A stretch of DNA of 55,034 nt from Bacteroidales bacterium (GCA_017613375.1 JAGADZ010000065.1:1-55034), one strand, 5' to 3'. Counted from the stretch's first letter, positions 33,363 through 42,406 are shown. Notes: generated from the letters alone by a model not told the origin. Numbers and translations are program-made.

Positions 33363-34261
33363 TATGCGAATGATGTTTCTGTTGAAAAATGTGGCCTGTA
33401 ACTGTCTGAGGATTCCAGTTGTTGCACCCATCCTCTCCGGAAGCCCAAGTTCTGTAGCTCATTTATGACGGCTTCGTATTCGTCCTCTCCAAGTTTCCTG
33501 TTCAGTTGGTCAGGCAGGGCAAGTCCTTCAGGAGGATAGTATTGAGCCATTAACGAGATATGGATGGAAGTGCTGATATTTTCAGCTATCCATCTCAGGG
33601 AGTCAATGGAATTCTGCACTTGTCCTGGAAGAACGAGATGCCGAACAATGATACCCCTGAAAGCCATGTCGTTGTCATCTGTGGCAAGGGCCGACCCTTT
33701 TTGGCTGTACATCTCTTTCAGTGCAGCCCTTGCAATCTCGGGATAGTTGGCGGCGTTAGAATACCGCATGGCTAAACGGGAATCGGAGTATTTGAAGTCC
33801 GGCAGGTAAACATCTATGTATGGAGCAAGTGCCTTTAGGGTCTCCACACTCTCGTATCCGTTGGTGTTGTATACTATAGTGGGGTAGACGTCTCGCTTGT
33901 GCAATGCTTCTACCAGAATGGGGATAATATCTGAATATTGTGTTGCACTAACCAACCCCACAATGTTTTCGGTTTCTTGCAGGCTTGCCACAGTGGCATC
34001 GGCTATCTCGTCAATGCCACGGTATTTTACCAATTCAGGATTGACCTGTGCCCTTGAAATTATATGATTCTGACAATACAGGCATTGCAGGTTACAATGA
34101 GCAAAGAATATGTTACTGATGCCTTTCTCTCCTGAAATGGGAGGTTCTTCTCCACGGTGAGCATACACTGCCGCCACTTCCGGAAGTCTGGAATCAGCAT
34201 GGCAGAAACACTTCTCAATAAGAGTATTGTCACAGTGTCGTGGACATTTTTGGCAGGACAT
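33362..34261 (-). CDS. Radical SAM protein of the PflA-like COG1313 group
   Basis: The 299-residue enzyme has the 4Fe-4S-binding CxxxCxxC motif as HCNLQCLYCQN (Cys 56, 60, 63), then YNTNGYES, DVYLPDFKYSD and VRHLVLPGQ, as in the group annotated as putative pyruvate formate-lyase activating enzyme-like. Five further cysteines lie at the N-terminus (residues 3, 6, 10, 18, 20), suggesting a second metal site. No pyruvate formate-lyase gene is in the window, and the group's real substrate is unknown. It is the first gene of a two-gene unit with the protein at 32694. Confidence 0.85.
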   Translation of the reverse strand: MSCQKCPRHCDNTLIEKCFCHADSRLPEVAAVYAHRGEEPPISGEKGISNIFFAHCNLQCLYCQNHIISRAQVNPELVKYRGIDEIADATVASLQETENIVGLVSATQYSDIIPILVEALHKRDVYPTIVYNTNGYESVETLKALAPYIDVYLPDFKYSDSRLAMRYSNAANYPEIARAALKEMYSQKGSALATDDNDMAFRGIIVRHLVLPGQVQNSIDSLRWIAENISTSIHISLMAQYYPPEGLALPDQLNRKLGEDEYEAVINELQNLGFRRGWVQQLESSDSYRPHFSTETSFA

Positions 34262-34330
34262 CGGTTGTTGCTCTTTTGTTCCATAACGTTTTCTCTCTAA
34301 AAAAAATTTTGTCGTTTCCTAAAAAAAATG

Positions 34331-34338
34331 TAATTTTG
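34331..34338 (+). promoter_or_regulatory. Promoter -7 element TAATTTTG of pepD
   Basis: TAATTTTG at 34331-34338 has TTTTG at 34307-34311 upstream, a spacing of 19 bp, matching the Bacteroidota -33/-7 arrangement. The predicted leader is about 40 nt. Confidence 0.65.
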
Positions 34339-34383
34339 TAGCCTCAATAATAAAGTTGAATTTCATTTTAAATATATATTGTT

Positions 34384-35838
34384 ATGACTATCAAAGATCT
34401 TGAACCAAAAGCATTATGGAGTAATTTCTACTCTTTAACCCGTTGCCCTCGCCCTTCCAAACATGAGGATGCTGTCCGTAATTTCCTCGTTAAATGGGCT
34501 AAGGATAAAAAGATTGACTGCCGTGTAGACAAGGTCGGCAATGTTATTATGACCAAACCTGCCACCAAAGGTATGGAAAAACGTCGCCCTGTCGTCCTTC
34601 AAGCACATATGGATATGGTTCCCCAGGCACGTGCAGGCAAGGTGCATGATTTCTTGAAAGACCCCATCCAGACGAAGATTGTCGAAGACTGGGTATATGC
34701 ATGTGATACCACCCTTGGAGCAGATGACGGTCTCGGTGTCGCTGCCATCATGGCAGTCTTTGAGTCAAAAACTATCAAACACGGTCCTCTCGAGGCTCTC
34801 ATCACTACCGACGAAGAGACAGGTATGACAGGTGCTTTTGGTCTCAAGGCCAACGAACTGAAAGGTGAATTCCTCCTCAATCTCGACTCAGAGACCGAAG
34901 GAGAACTCTATGTAGGATGTGCAGGTGGTGTGGATGCAACTATCACCATTCCTTATGCCACAGAGAAAGCTCCCAAGGACTACTGCGCTTATAAACTGAT
35001 TCTTGGCGGTCTCAAGGGTGGTCACTCAGGTATGGAAATCAATACCGGTCGCGCCAACGTCAATAAGTTGTTGTTCCGTCATCTCCGTTGGGTGGCAGAA
35101 TGCGGCCTGCGTATCGTTAATATCAGTGGCGGCAATATGCGTAACGCCATTCCTCGTGATGCCGAAGCTGTTATAGCATTCCCAAAGAAACATGCCGAAT
35201 GTATCCTCGCAGAGTTTGACAAAGTCTCCGAATGGGTGAAGAAAGAACTCGCCAGCGTGGAACCTGATTTCTTTATGAAATACGAGAAAGTTCGTATGCC
35301 TCAGAATGTTATTAAAGATGCCGACACTCAGAAGATTATCAATATGATGATGGTCGCTCCCAACGGTGTCATCCGCATGAGCCGCGATATGGAAGGACTT
35401 GTCGAGACTTCACTCAACCTCGCTATTGTTAAGACAACAGGCAAAAACTTCACCGTTCAGGCTCTCCTGCGTTCGTCGGTAGACACCGCCAAGGAGGCTC
35501 TTGCTGAACGCCTTGTCTGTCTGGCAGAACTCGCAGGTGGCTCTTGCAAACTGTCAGGTGCTTATCCTGGATGGAAACCCAATATGCAGAGCCCGCTGTT
35601 GAAGACTATGAAGCAGACATACAAGAAACTATACAAGAAAGAACCCGCAGTTGTCGCTATCCACGCAGGTCTTGAATGTGGTCTCCTCGGTGGAAAATAT
35701 CCCGATATGGACATGATATCCTTTGGCCCCACACTCCAAAGCCCTCATAGCCCTGACGAGCGTGCCAACATCCCGAGCAGCAAGAAATTCTTCGACTATC
35801 TTGTTGCCGCTCTCGAGGCTATCCCCGAAAAAAAATGA
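34384..35838 (+). CDS. pepD: Aminoacyl-histidine dipeptidase (M20 family, PepD)
   Basis: A cytosolic di-zinc M20 peptidase that hydrolyses Xaa-His dipeptides. The 484-residue product shows the metal-binding QAHMDMV (His, Asp), DTTLGADDGLGVA, TTDEETGMTGA (catalytic and metal-binding Glu), LNLDSE, GGLKGGHSGMEI and, near the end, HAGLECGLLGGKYPDMDMIS with the last His at SPHSPDE. Length and motifs are normal for PepD. Codon choice is strongly biased toward C-ending codons compared with the neighbouring genes, suggesting high expression. A strong terminator follows at 35869. Confidence 0.94.
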   Translation: MTIKDLEPKALWSNFYSLTRCPRPSKHEDAVRNFLVKWAKDKKIDCRVDKVGNVIMTKPATKGMEKRRPVVLQAHMDMVPQARAGKVHDFLKDPIQTKIVEDWVYACDTTLGADDGLGVAAIMAVFESKTIKHGPLEALITTDEETGMTGAFGLKANELKGEFLLNLDSETEGELYVGCAGGVDATITIPYATEKAPKDYCAYKLILGGLKGGHSGMEINTGRANVNKLLFRHLRWVAECGLRIVNISGGNMRNAIPRDAEAVIAFPKKHAECILAEFDKVSEWVKKELASVEPDFFMKYEKVRMPQNVIKDADTQKIINMMMVAPNGVIRMSRDMEGLVETSLNLAIVKTTGKNFTVQALLRSSVDTAKEALAERLVCLAELAGGSCKLSGAYPGWKPNMQSPLLKTMKQTYKKLYKKEPAVVAIHAGLECGLLGGKYPDMDMISFGPTLQSPHSPDERANIPSSKKFFDYLVAALEAIPEKK

Positions 35839-35868
35839 CATGTGACAATTGACATATGACTTCTTTGG

Positions 35869-35899
35869 GCTGCGGTCGCCTTGTGACCGCAGCTCTTTT
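35869..35899 (+). terminator. Intrinsic terminator of pepD
   Basis: GCTGCGGTC and GACCGCAGC form a perfect 9-bp GC-rich stem around a 7-nt loop, followed by TCTTTTT. It lies 30 bp after the pepD stop. Confidence 0.9.
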
Positions 35900-35918
35900 T
35901 AAATTTAACGTAAAAACA

Positions 35919-36911
35919 TTGGAGAACTATCTGCTTTCTGTCGTTATCCCTGTCTACAATATGACACGCTTCTTTGAGCCATGCATTGCTTCACTGTCTC
36001 CTGAAAGCAACTCATGGATGCAGGTCATTGTTGTGGATGATGGTTCTGCACTGTGTGACACCGATATTATCAGAATGACGATACAAAGACATAATGGTTC
36101 AAATAATGTAGTATATTACCGCACCGAACATCGTGGTGCTGCGGCAGCACGTAATGCCGCCATCTCTATATCCGAAGGTCGTTTCCTGTGGTTTGTTGAC
36201 GCGGATGATTGTGTTGTCAAAGACCGTATGCAATGCCTTTTTTCTATACTTGATGAGCTGCCTGACGACACGGAATTGTTCCATACAGGTTCTATGATGC
36301 CTCTCTCTGAAGAGATTCCTGCTTGCAGCGGGTTTCAGGTTACAAAGGTCAACGCTGTCGACCTCGTGATTCCTCGCTCTGCTTGTTTCGACCATACAAC
36401 GTATATTGTGTCCAGGGCTTTTCTCTGTCGGGAGGACGAATTACGCTACCCGGAGAATTATTCCATTCTTGAGGATTCTCTATTTGTAATAGGTCTGCTC
36501 GAAAAGGCTCGTCAGGTATACAAATCGGATGATTTGTCTATATATTTGCTCCGAGAAAACAGATATTCCGCAACTTCTGGTCCATGGGATACTGAGCAGA
36601 GCACTCGATTTGTCACAGATATATGCAATTTCTTCAATCGCTTATACTCTTTTTCTTCAGGTTATGACACATGTCGACATCTCAGCCAGACATACAGACG
36701 ATACCGATATGTGTATATGCGTGTCCTTGCAGTCAAAGGAGTGAGGTGGAGAGATATAAAACGTTTTCGTGACACTGTTCCAGAACTGGCAAAAACAAAA
36801 CGCTTTACCAGTTTCTCCATTGCTGAATTTCTGTTGTCTATTCCTCTTGTCCATCGATTTATGGCGTTCTTATGTAGACATATTAGAAAGGTGGTCTGTT
36901 ATTCAATGTAG
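35919..36911 (+). CDS. Family 2 (GT-A) glycosyltransferase
   Basis: A 330-residue GT-A glycosyltransferase: LLSVVIPVYNMTRFFEPCI at the N-terminus, VIVVDDGS, RGAAAARNAAI, and the metal-binding WFVDADDCV. The frame opens at ATG 35856, but that stretch runs through the pepD terminator, so a start at TTG 35919 (five residues before the conserved VVIPVYN) is preferred. GT2 enzymes of this type transfer sugars to surface polysaccharides or lipids. It is followed 16 bp later by a NTP_transf_5 protein in the same direction; no other polysaccharide genes are nearby. Donor and acceptor cannot be inferred. Confidence 0.82.
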   Translation: MENYLLSVVIPVYNMTRFFEPCIASLSPESNSWMQVIVVDDGSALCDTDIIRMTIQRHNGSNNVVYYRTEHRGAAAARNAAISISEGRFLWFVDADDCVVKDRMQCLFSILDELPDDTELFHTGSMMPLSEEIPACSGFQVTKVNAVDLVIPRSACFDHTTYIVSRAFLCREDELRYPENYSILEDSLFVIGLLEKARQVYKSDDLSIYLLRENRYSATSGPWDTEQSTRFVTDICNFFNRLYSFSSGYDTCRHLSQTYRRYRYVYMRVLAVKGVRWRDIKRFRDTVPELAKTKRFTSFSIAEFLLSIPLVHRFMAFLCRHIRKVVCYSM

Positions 36912-36978
36912 TTTAAGGTCAGGATAAATGTTACAGTCAGCGTCAAGGTCAAAGATATCATTAAAGTTGAAGCTTCTA
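36911..36978 (+). repeat. Degenerate hexamer tract covering the start of the NTP_transf_5 gene
   Basis: About ten hexamers keep the same phase (GTTTAA, GGTCAG, GATAAA, TGTTAC, AGTCAG, CGTCAA, GGTCAA, AGATAT, CATTAA, AGTTGA). They are diverged relatives of the GTTAAn tracts and cover the start codon and first ~16 codons of the next gene. Confidence 0.5.
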
Positions 36979-38007
36979 CTACGCTTTGGACTTTTTGGCG
37001 GTCCAAACCCTTTCGGGACAGAAGATGCTGCTTTTGATACCGACGTATGGACAGCACTCTTCAATGAGGCAAAATCCCACGCAGTTACCGCATTGCTATA
37101 TGACGCCATTATGCAATTGCCACAACATCAGCGTCCACCTCGTATATTGATGTTACAGCTGGGGTGCAGTGTCGCGGAAATTGAGGATTCCTGCCGTCAG
37201 ATGGAGACAGCTGCAATTGCACTGTCGGATTTGGTGACTCAGAAATCTCATTCAGAAAACAAAATAGTGTTGACAGTTGTCAAGGGGCCAGCAATTGCAC
37301 TCCACTATCCTATTCCAAATCATCGTGAATACAGTGATATTGACCTGTTGACTCTTGGTGAAACGGAACGGATTGGCAGAATAATTGAAGAAACAGGTAT
37401 TTCTGTTGACCGTTCCGATCCACGTCATGCTTCTTTTGTCTTTAAGGATGTCGTTTTCGAATGCCATAATTATTTGCTCTACACATCTGATGAACATCAA
37501 TGGAATATTGTGCCGTTCACAGAAGACAAATCTGACAGATTAAGCTGTTTCAACCGACTCCCTGTTGAGGAAGAGGCTTTTTTCTTGGCGAAACACATGG
37601 AACATCATGCTGTGTTTTTTCATCAAAATGTTCCTTTACGCAGTCTGGTAGACTGGGCCATGCTGACAAATGATCCAGAATTCGACTTCAATAAACTGGA
37701 TGTCTTGAAAAGGGATACTGATGTGGACCGTTTTGTCATTCTACTGACTCTTTATTGCAAATCTCTTTTCGGTCTGCCCCGTTCATATGGCTCTGCATAT
37801 ACATTGCCATCTGGGATTGATGCTTCGGATTTCGACAGACTTTATATGAACTGTCCGCCAAGGCATCGCTCTGCTTTCGTACGTGTATTCCGTCGCAGCT
37901 GGCATTATTTGTCACATACACGTAAATACAAGTTGTTGTACGGCAAATCGATGTTTCGTCGCTTTTATTTCAGCAACCTGCGTATTGCCATAAAACAGAA
38001 TGTTTGA
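36928..38007 (+). CDS. NTP_transf_5-family nucleotidyltransferase-fold protein
   Basis: The 359-residue protein has the family's signature: LLLRFGLFGG near residue 22, VVKGPAIALHYP, then REYSDIDLL with the paired acidic residues of the nucleotidyltransferase fold, and a long C-terminal helical part (HMEHHAVFFHQ, RSLVDWAML). Such proteins occur with glycosyltransferases in exopolysaccharide and peptide-modification loci, and their activity is not established. The first ~16 residues (MLQSASRSKISLKLKL) come from a hexamer tract, so the annotated start may be late or secondary. It is co-oriented with the upstream GT2 gene. Confidence 0.78.
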   Translation: MLQSASRSKISLKLKLLLRFGLFGGPNPFGTEDAAFDTDVWTALFNEAKSHAVTALLYDAIMQLPQHQRPPRILMLQLGCSVAEIEDSCRQMETAAIALSDLVTQKSHSENKIVLTVVKGPAIALHYPIPNHREYSDIDLLTLGETERIGRIIEETGISVDRSDPRHASFVFKDVVFECHNYLLYTSDEHQWNIVPFTEDKSDRLSCFNRLPVEEEAFFLAKHMEHHAVFFHQNVPLRSLVDWAMLTNDPEFDFNKLDVLKRDTDVDRFVILLTLYCKSLFGLPRSYGSAYTLPSGIDASDFDRLYMNCPPRHRSAFVRVFRRSWHYLSHTRKYKLLYGKSMFRRFYFSNLRIAIKQNV

Positions 38008-38069
38008 GTTTGGGTATGTGGGAGTGCATTGATGACGGCAACACATACCGAGATGTCACTGAATAATCA

Positions 38070-41024
38070 TTAGCGTATTATTAATACGGTACCTATTGCG
38101 TGTTTTATTATGTCGGGTTGGCTCAGAGTGGTATATGTAATTTTCCACACATATGCCCCTTGAGGTAATGGCCGCCCTTTGGCAGTGCCGTCCCATGAAC
38201 CTTCATTAATGTCAAAGGAACTGATGAACAGGCCGTTCCTGTCGTATATGTATACTGTCCCGGAAGTGATGTCGGTTGATTTTACCAGAAATAAGTTGTT
38301 GGATTGCTCGTCAGGAGTGAATGCATTGGGAACCCACAATGTGGCTCTGTCAGGAATAATAACGAAATAGGACGAGTCCGCACATCCGTTCAGGTCATAA
38401 ACAGTCAAAGACCCCGTCACTGAATCGTCAGGGAACGGGTAGGGGAAAATGAATGTACGCGACGTGTCCGTCATGTCATTTACTTTCCAGAGTCTGCTTG
38501 GCGCCGACGAATTGTCGGTGAGGTGGATGATATTGTCGGTATATGTCGGAGTGTGTGGTGTCAGGCTGTAAGAGGCTCTGAGGTATTGGTTAGAGACATC
38601 GAGGTTAAGTAAGTGAACATGGAGGCATCCCGTAGAGTCAATTAGATTGAATAACTGGTTTTCTACAGGGTTTAGATATGTGACGCCATTTATCCATGTG
38701 AAGGGGGAACCGTTGCAGATGAAGGCTGTGGTGACCGTGGTGTCGACAGGTTCCACATTAAGGGTGAAAATGACAAGAGAGTCTGCCCCATGGTAAGTGC
38801 TATACAGTGTAAATACGCTGTCGGCGTTGTATAGCACAGAGTCTTTATAGGTGTATGGAAGTTGGTTCTCGCAAATCGTTTTATAAAGACGTGTTGTGTC
38901 GTTCCAGTATACGTGCAATGTGTAGTGCAGTAGGCTGTCGCAGCGGTAGTGGTTCCTGGTAAGAAATGCCGTATCGGTAACGGAGTCATAGAATGTGGTG
39001 CGGAGAAAGGTGAAAGGGAGCTGGTTTTGGACTATGGTGTCGGAGAAGTATGAATGTGTCGAGGGTAGCACTGTCACTATTGCCACGCGATGCCTGTCGG
39101 CACTGTCTAAAATGTATGTTCCTGCCGCGTCAATGGTTGTCCCATACATCGTTATGGTATGGTTTTCGCAGAGATTAAGATATACGGTATCGTCACATGG
39201 ATTCTTTATGTAAACGAGGCGTGTAAGTGTGTTTTCGCAGTTTTCTCCTGCCAGATAAGCCGTAAGGGTTACTGTATGCCATCCTGGAGAAAGATAAAAC
39301 ATAGGGTTTGTCTCGTGCGATACACGTGTGTGGTCTATCAACCAGTAGTAACTTTCGCATGGTATGGTTGTCAGGTTATTGTGGCTGCTGTCGGTTGATA
39401 TGACGCTATGATTGATGAACCGTACCAGCACGCTGTCACAAATTGAAGAGTCGAGATATTGTTTGTCAAACAACGCTGTAGGATAGCGTGCCCCGGCGAT
39501 ATTGATTAGGTTGAAGTGGCATTCTGTGTTGTAATTGGCTCCGAGGAACGTTAACTCGCACTTGTAATAACCTGGTGACGTGACATGTATAGAACGTGTC
39601 GTGTCTATGGTTACTGATGGGTTGTCAAGGTTGAACCAGCGGTATTTGAATCCTTCAGGTGCTGTGAATGTGTTGTCTGCATCTTCTCCGCAGTTGCTTG
39701 ATGTAATCACTGATCTGTCATTGCAATAGATTACATATCGAGCTTTCCCCATATGAGCACCTTGTTTGCAGTCGCGCGACATGAGGTATATGTATAGCGT
39801 CTGATTGTGATAAGGCGTAAGGTCTATCCCTATCGTTGTCCAGCCATTGTTAAAAAACGGATTGCTAAAATTCCAATTCCACATTTCATTGTCGGCGATG
39901 AAGTCTGCAGAATAGCATCGTGGATTGATGGTGTTGTAATAGTGGTCAAACACACGCAGGAAAAAACCCGGTTGCTCAGCATAAGAGTGGTCTGGGTTTT
40001 CGAGCCATGCACTGTGTTTCAGCATGAGCAGTTTGGTGTTCAAGGTGTCTACGTGGTACTCGTAGGTTATTGACGAAAAGCATGACCCTACTGAGTCGTC
40101 GCCTATTTGTACTGCCACGTTGTAACCGTCAGGCAAAGCACCTGATGTGACAATCTGGTGCTGCTTTATTTGGCGATGGTAGAAAAGGGCTTGATTTGGA
40201 TTGTTCTCATCATAAAGAAACAGGTCATAGAAACGCCCCCAACGGAAACTGATATATTCCGAGTTGAAATCAGCATAGTTGATACATGGACTAAAGGGCT
40301 CGTCAGCAAGTGTCTTGAAGTGGTAGGTCCGTGCTATGCATGGATTGGAGATATCGTAAGGAGCAATGTTGCTCAGCACCCTTATGTAAACATCCGTATG
40401 AGGAAGTAGCCCAGTGAGTGTGAGTTCCGGGGAGGTTGTCACTATGCTGTCTAATATGGTAGTCGTCGAGTACCCGTAGTATACTTTCCATTCGTCGGCA
40501 AAGGTCTGGTCGTCCCATGAAATATGTGCCGAAGAAGAGGTTATGTTTTCTATGTTGCAGTTGTGAATCTGTATACTTTCGGTATCACAGGCGGTGACCT
40601 GAAGTATAAAGCCGGCATAGTTGATTGAATGATCCGAAATGAAGCGTAACCGAGCCACTCCTGTAGGAATGACCATGTTGATGTTCTGGTTGTTATAGCT
40701 GTATTCTCTGATTCGTTTCTCTCCTTCTATGATGAAGAGGTGGTCATGTGCAGACTCTACCTCTATTGAACCTTGTATAATCAACGGCGTTCTGGCATTT
40801 GAGTAGATGAACAACTCTCCGTCGCAGTCGCCGGGATAATTGCCGTCTATTCCACCCGGGTCTGTAACATAATAGTAGAAACCAGGATTCAAGGCTACCT
40901 GCTCCGATGTGGTGTCGGGAATCTGTATCGTGATTTGTGAGAAGGCAATTGTGGGAGCAAAGCAAAGCAATAGCGTCAGAATAATCTGGACTAAGAACGA
41001 GCTATGTCTTGCATTGCATTTCAT
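38070..41024 (-). CDS. Secreted T9SS type B protein with fibronectin type III-like domain
   Basis: A large exported protein of 984 residues. The start at 41024 (MKCNARHSSFLVQIILTLLL...) gives a clean signal peptide ending near AFSQ; the alternative upstream ATG at 41060 adds 12 residues. Next comes a CUB-like beta domain (about 20-150), a fibronectin type III-like unit (CNIENITSSSAHISW... YHFKTL), a PKD-like stretch, and several Tyr/Thr/Asp-rich beta repeats. The C-terminal ~85 residues are the CHU_C/type B sorting domain (LWVPNAFTPDEQSNNLFLV, INEGSWDGTAKG, PQGAYVWKI, GTVLIIR), which directs export through the type IX system. Likely a surface adhesin or enzyme; no catalytic motif was recognised. 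Confidence 0.85.
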   Translation of the reverse strand: MKCNARHSSFLVQIILTLLLCFAPTIAFSQITIQIPDTTSEQVALNPGFYYYVTDPGGIDGNYPGDCDGELFIYSNARTPLIIQGSIEVESAHDHLFIIEGEKRIREYSYNNQNINMVIPTGVARLRFISDHSINYAGFILQVTACDTESIQIHNCNIENITSSSAHISWDDQTFADEWKVYYGYSTTTILDSIVTTSPELTLTGLLPHTDVYIRVLSNIAPYDISNPCIARTYHFKTLADEPFSPCINYADFNSEYISFRWGRFYDLFLYDENNPNQALFYHRQIKQHQIVTSGALPDGYNVAVQIGDDSVGSCFSSITYEYHVDTLNTKLLMLKHSAWLENPDHSYAEQPGFFLRVFDHYYNTINPRCYSADFIADNEMWNWNFSNPFFNNGWTTIGIDLTPYHNQTLYIYLMSRDCKQGAHMGKARYVIYCNDRSVITSSNCGEDADNTFTAPEGFKYRWFNLDNPSVTIDTTRSIHVTSPGYYKCELTFLGANYNTECHFNLINIAGARYPTALFDKQYLDSSICDSVLVRFINHSVISTDSSHNNLTTIPCESYYWLIDHTRVSHETNPMFYLSPGWHTVTLTAYLAGENCENTLTRLVYIKNPCDDTVYLNLCENHTITMYGTTIDAAGTYILDSADRHRVAIVTVLPSTHSYFSDTIVQNQLPFTFLRTTFYDSVTDTAFLTRNHYRCDSLLHYTLHVYWNDTTRLYKTICENQLPYTYKDSVLYNADSVFTLYSTYHGADSLVIFTLNVEPVDTTVTTAFICNGSPFTWINGVTYLNPVENQLFNLIDSTGCLHVHLLNLDVSNQYLRASYSLTPHTPTYTDNIIHLTDNSSAPSRLWKVNDMTDTSRTFIFPYPFPDDSVTGSLTVYDLNGCADSSYFVIIPDRATLWVPNAFTPDEQSNNLFLVKSTDITSGTVYIYDRNGLFISSFDINEGSWDGTAKGRPLPQGAYVWKITYTTLSQPDIIKHAIGTVLIIR

Positions 41025-41201
41025 GAAAGGATAGAAAATATTACACCCAATTTTACTCAAACGAGTATTTGTTATTAATATTGTGTATCTTAGTATAAAA
41101 ATGTTTTTTCAGGGCAAATGAAACAAAAACACCTGTTTGTCGTTAAACAATTGATATACTATACAGTTGTTTTTGTTCGAAAATATTAAAAAAGTAAAAA
41201 T

Positions 41202-42218
41202 ATGATTCTCATTGATGAACCCAACAACGTAGTCCTTGCCGCTGCAGCAGCGGGACAGCAGCTTACCGATTCCACAAAACAGACCGTCGAGGGCGGCATT
41301 GTGGATGTGACGATGAAGGCCGACAGCACGGTACACACGGTGATAGACAGTGTACGCAATCTCGGAATATCGGATATCAGAGATGTAGTGACAGGCCAAA
41401 ACACCATCTTCAAAGACGCTCTGTCAGGACTGTTGGATCTCGCAGTGGCTTTTGTGCCCAAACTCCTGGGCTGTATTCTGGTGCTGTGGGTGGGCTTCAA
41501 ACTTATCAAGCTGCTCCGCAAGGCGTTGACCAAGATGCTCGAAAAACGCAATGCCGAGGGCTCTCTCAAGGGCTTCCTGACCTCTTTGGTCGATGTGTTG
41601 ATGAAGGTCATGCTCGTCATCATGGCCATGGACATCATCGGCATCAAGGCGACCTCTTTCATCGCCATCCTTGGTGCTGCCGGTCTTGCTGTCGGTATGG
41701 CCCTGCAGGGCACGCTCCAGAATTTTGCGGGCGGTGTGATAATTCTCCTTCTGCGTCCTTTCCGTGTGGGTGACTATATCGAATGCGGCTCTTATAAGGG
41801 CTATGTCAAGGAGATTAGGATATTCCATACATTTATACGTCCTTTCAACGGCCGTGTCATCATTGTTCCAAACAGCGAGTTGGCTACCAAATCACTGATA
41901 AATCATACCAAGGATGCCGTAATTCGTCTTGATTTGACGGCGAGTGTCGCCTACGGTACCGACCTCGACAAGGCCAATGCCGTTATCCAGAGTATTATAG
42001 ACGCAGAACCACTTATTCTTAAGGACCCCATTCCCAAATACTGTGTAAGCAACTTGGGTGACAGTTCCGTGGACTATTCCATATGGGTTTGGACCACAGT
42101 CGACGACTATTGGACGCTGTGGATGCGTATCCGTGAGAATATCTACAAATCATTCTATCAGAATGGCATCGCCATACCGTTCCCACAGATGGATGTCCAT
42201 ATAAATTCCAATAATTGA
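41202..42218 (+). CDS. Small-conductance mechanosensitive channel (MscS family)
   Basis: The 338-residue inner-membrane channel releases solutes on hypo-osmotic shock. After an N-terminal amphipathic region (about 1-75) come three membrane segments, ending in the pore helix typical of MscS (FIAILGAAGLAVGMALQGTLQ, followed by NFAGGVIILLLRPFRVGDYI). The beta domain begins at IECGSYKGYVKEI and includes VIIVPNSELATKSLINHT. The C-terminal domain closes with IPFPQMDVHI, the family end motif. GC content is higher than in neighbouring genes. The gene stands alone between the type B protein (divergent) and a lipoprotein. Confidence 0.92.
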   Translation: MILIDEPNNVVLAAAAAGQQLTDSTKQTVEGGIVDVTMKADSTVHTVIDSVRNLGISDIRDVVTGQNTIFKDALSGLLDLAVAFVPKLLGCILVLWVGFKLIKLLRKALTKMLEKRNAEGSLKGFLTSLVDVLMKVMLVIMAMDIIGIKATSFIAILGAAGLAVGMALQGTLQNFAGGVIILLLRPFRVGDYIECGSYKGYVKEIRIFHTFIRPFNGRVIIVPNSELATKSLINHTKDAVIRLDLTASVAYGTDLDKANAVIQSIIDAEPLILKDPIPKYCVSNLGDSSVDYSIWVWTTVDDYWTLWMRIRENIYKSFYQNGIAIPFPQMDVHINSNN

Positions 42219-42284
42219 TTTTTGGAAAAGTCGAGTTGAAGGTATAAAACAGTTTCGCCCTCTCCGAAACGATTTGACTAAAAG

Positions 42285-42337
42285 GTATGATGTAAGATGT
42301 GAGAGGTATGATGTATGAGGTGTGATGTTTGAGGTAT
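42285..42337 (+). repeat. Degenerate repeat of ATGATGTATGAGG type
   Basis: Units GGTATGATGT, AAGATGTGA, GAGGTATGATGT, ATGAGGTGTGATGT and TTGAGGTATTT are variants of one short repeat. The same words recur inside the long array at 43471-44235 (GATGTATGAGGCGCGAGG). Confidence 0.75.
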
Positions 42338-42354
42338 TTATATTTTGACAAATA

Positions 42355-42384
42355 GTTAACGTTAAAGTTAATGTTAAAGTTGAA
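42355..42384 (+). repeat. GTTAAn hexamer tract (five units)
   Basis: GTTAAC, GTTAAA, GTTAAT, GTTAAA, GTTGAA in exact phase, just upstream of the lipoprotein promoter at 42398. The rest of the 312-bp gap between mscS and the lipoprotein gene contains the repeat at 42285, a small GTTTCG/CGAAAC hairpin at 42252-42270 and a leader of about 120 nt. Confidence 0.8.
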
Positions 42385-42397
42385 CAAAAGTTTTTGT

Positions 42398-42406
42398 TAT
42401 CTTTGC
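42398..42406 (+). promoter_or_regulatory. Promoter -7 element TATCTTTGC of the lipoprotein gene
   Basis: TATCTTTGC matches the consensus and is about 125 bp upstream of the lipoprotein start at 42531, directly after a hexamer repeat tract. Confidence 0.6.

Noticed and set aside
38013-38049. Terminator between the NTP_transf_5 and type B genes
   Set aside because: GGTATGTG and CACATACC pair, but the loop of more than 20 nt and lack of a T-run make it unconvincing.
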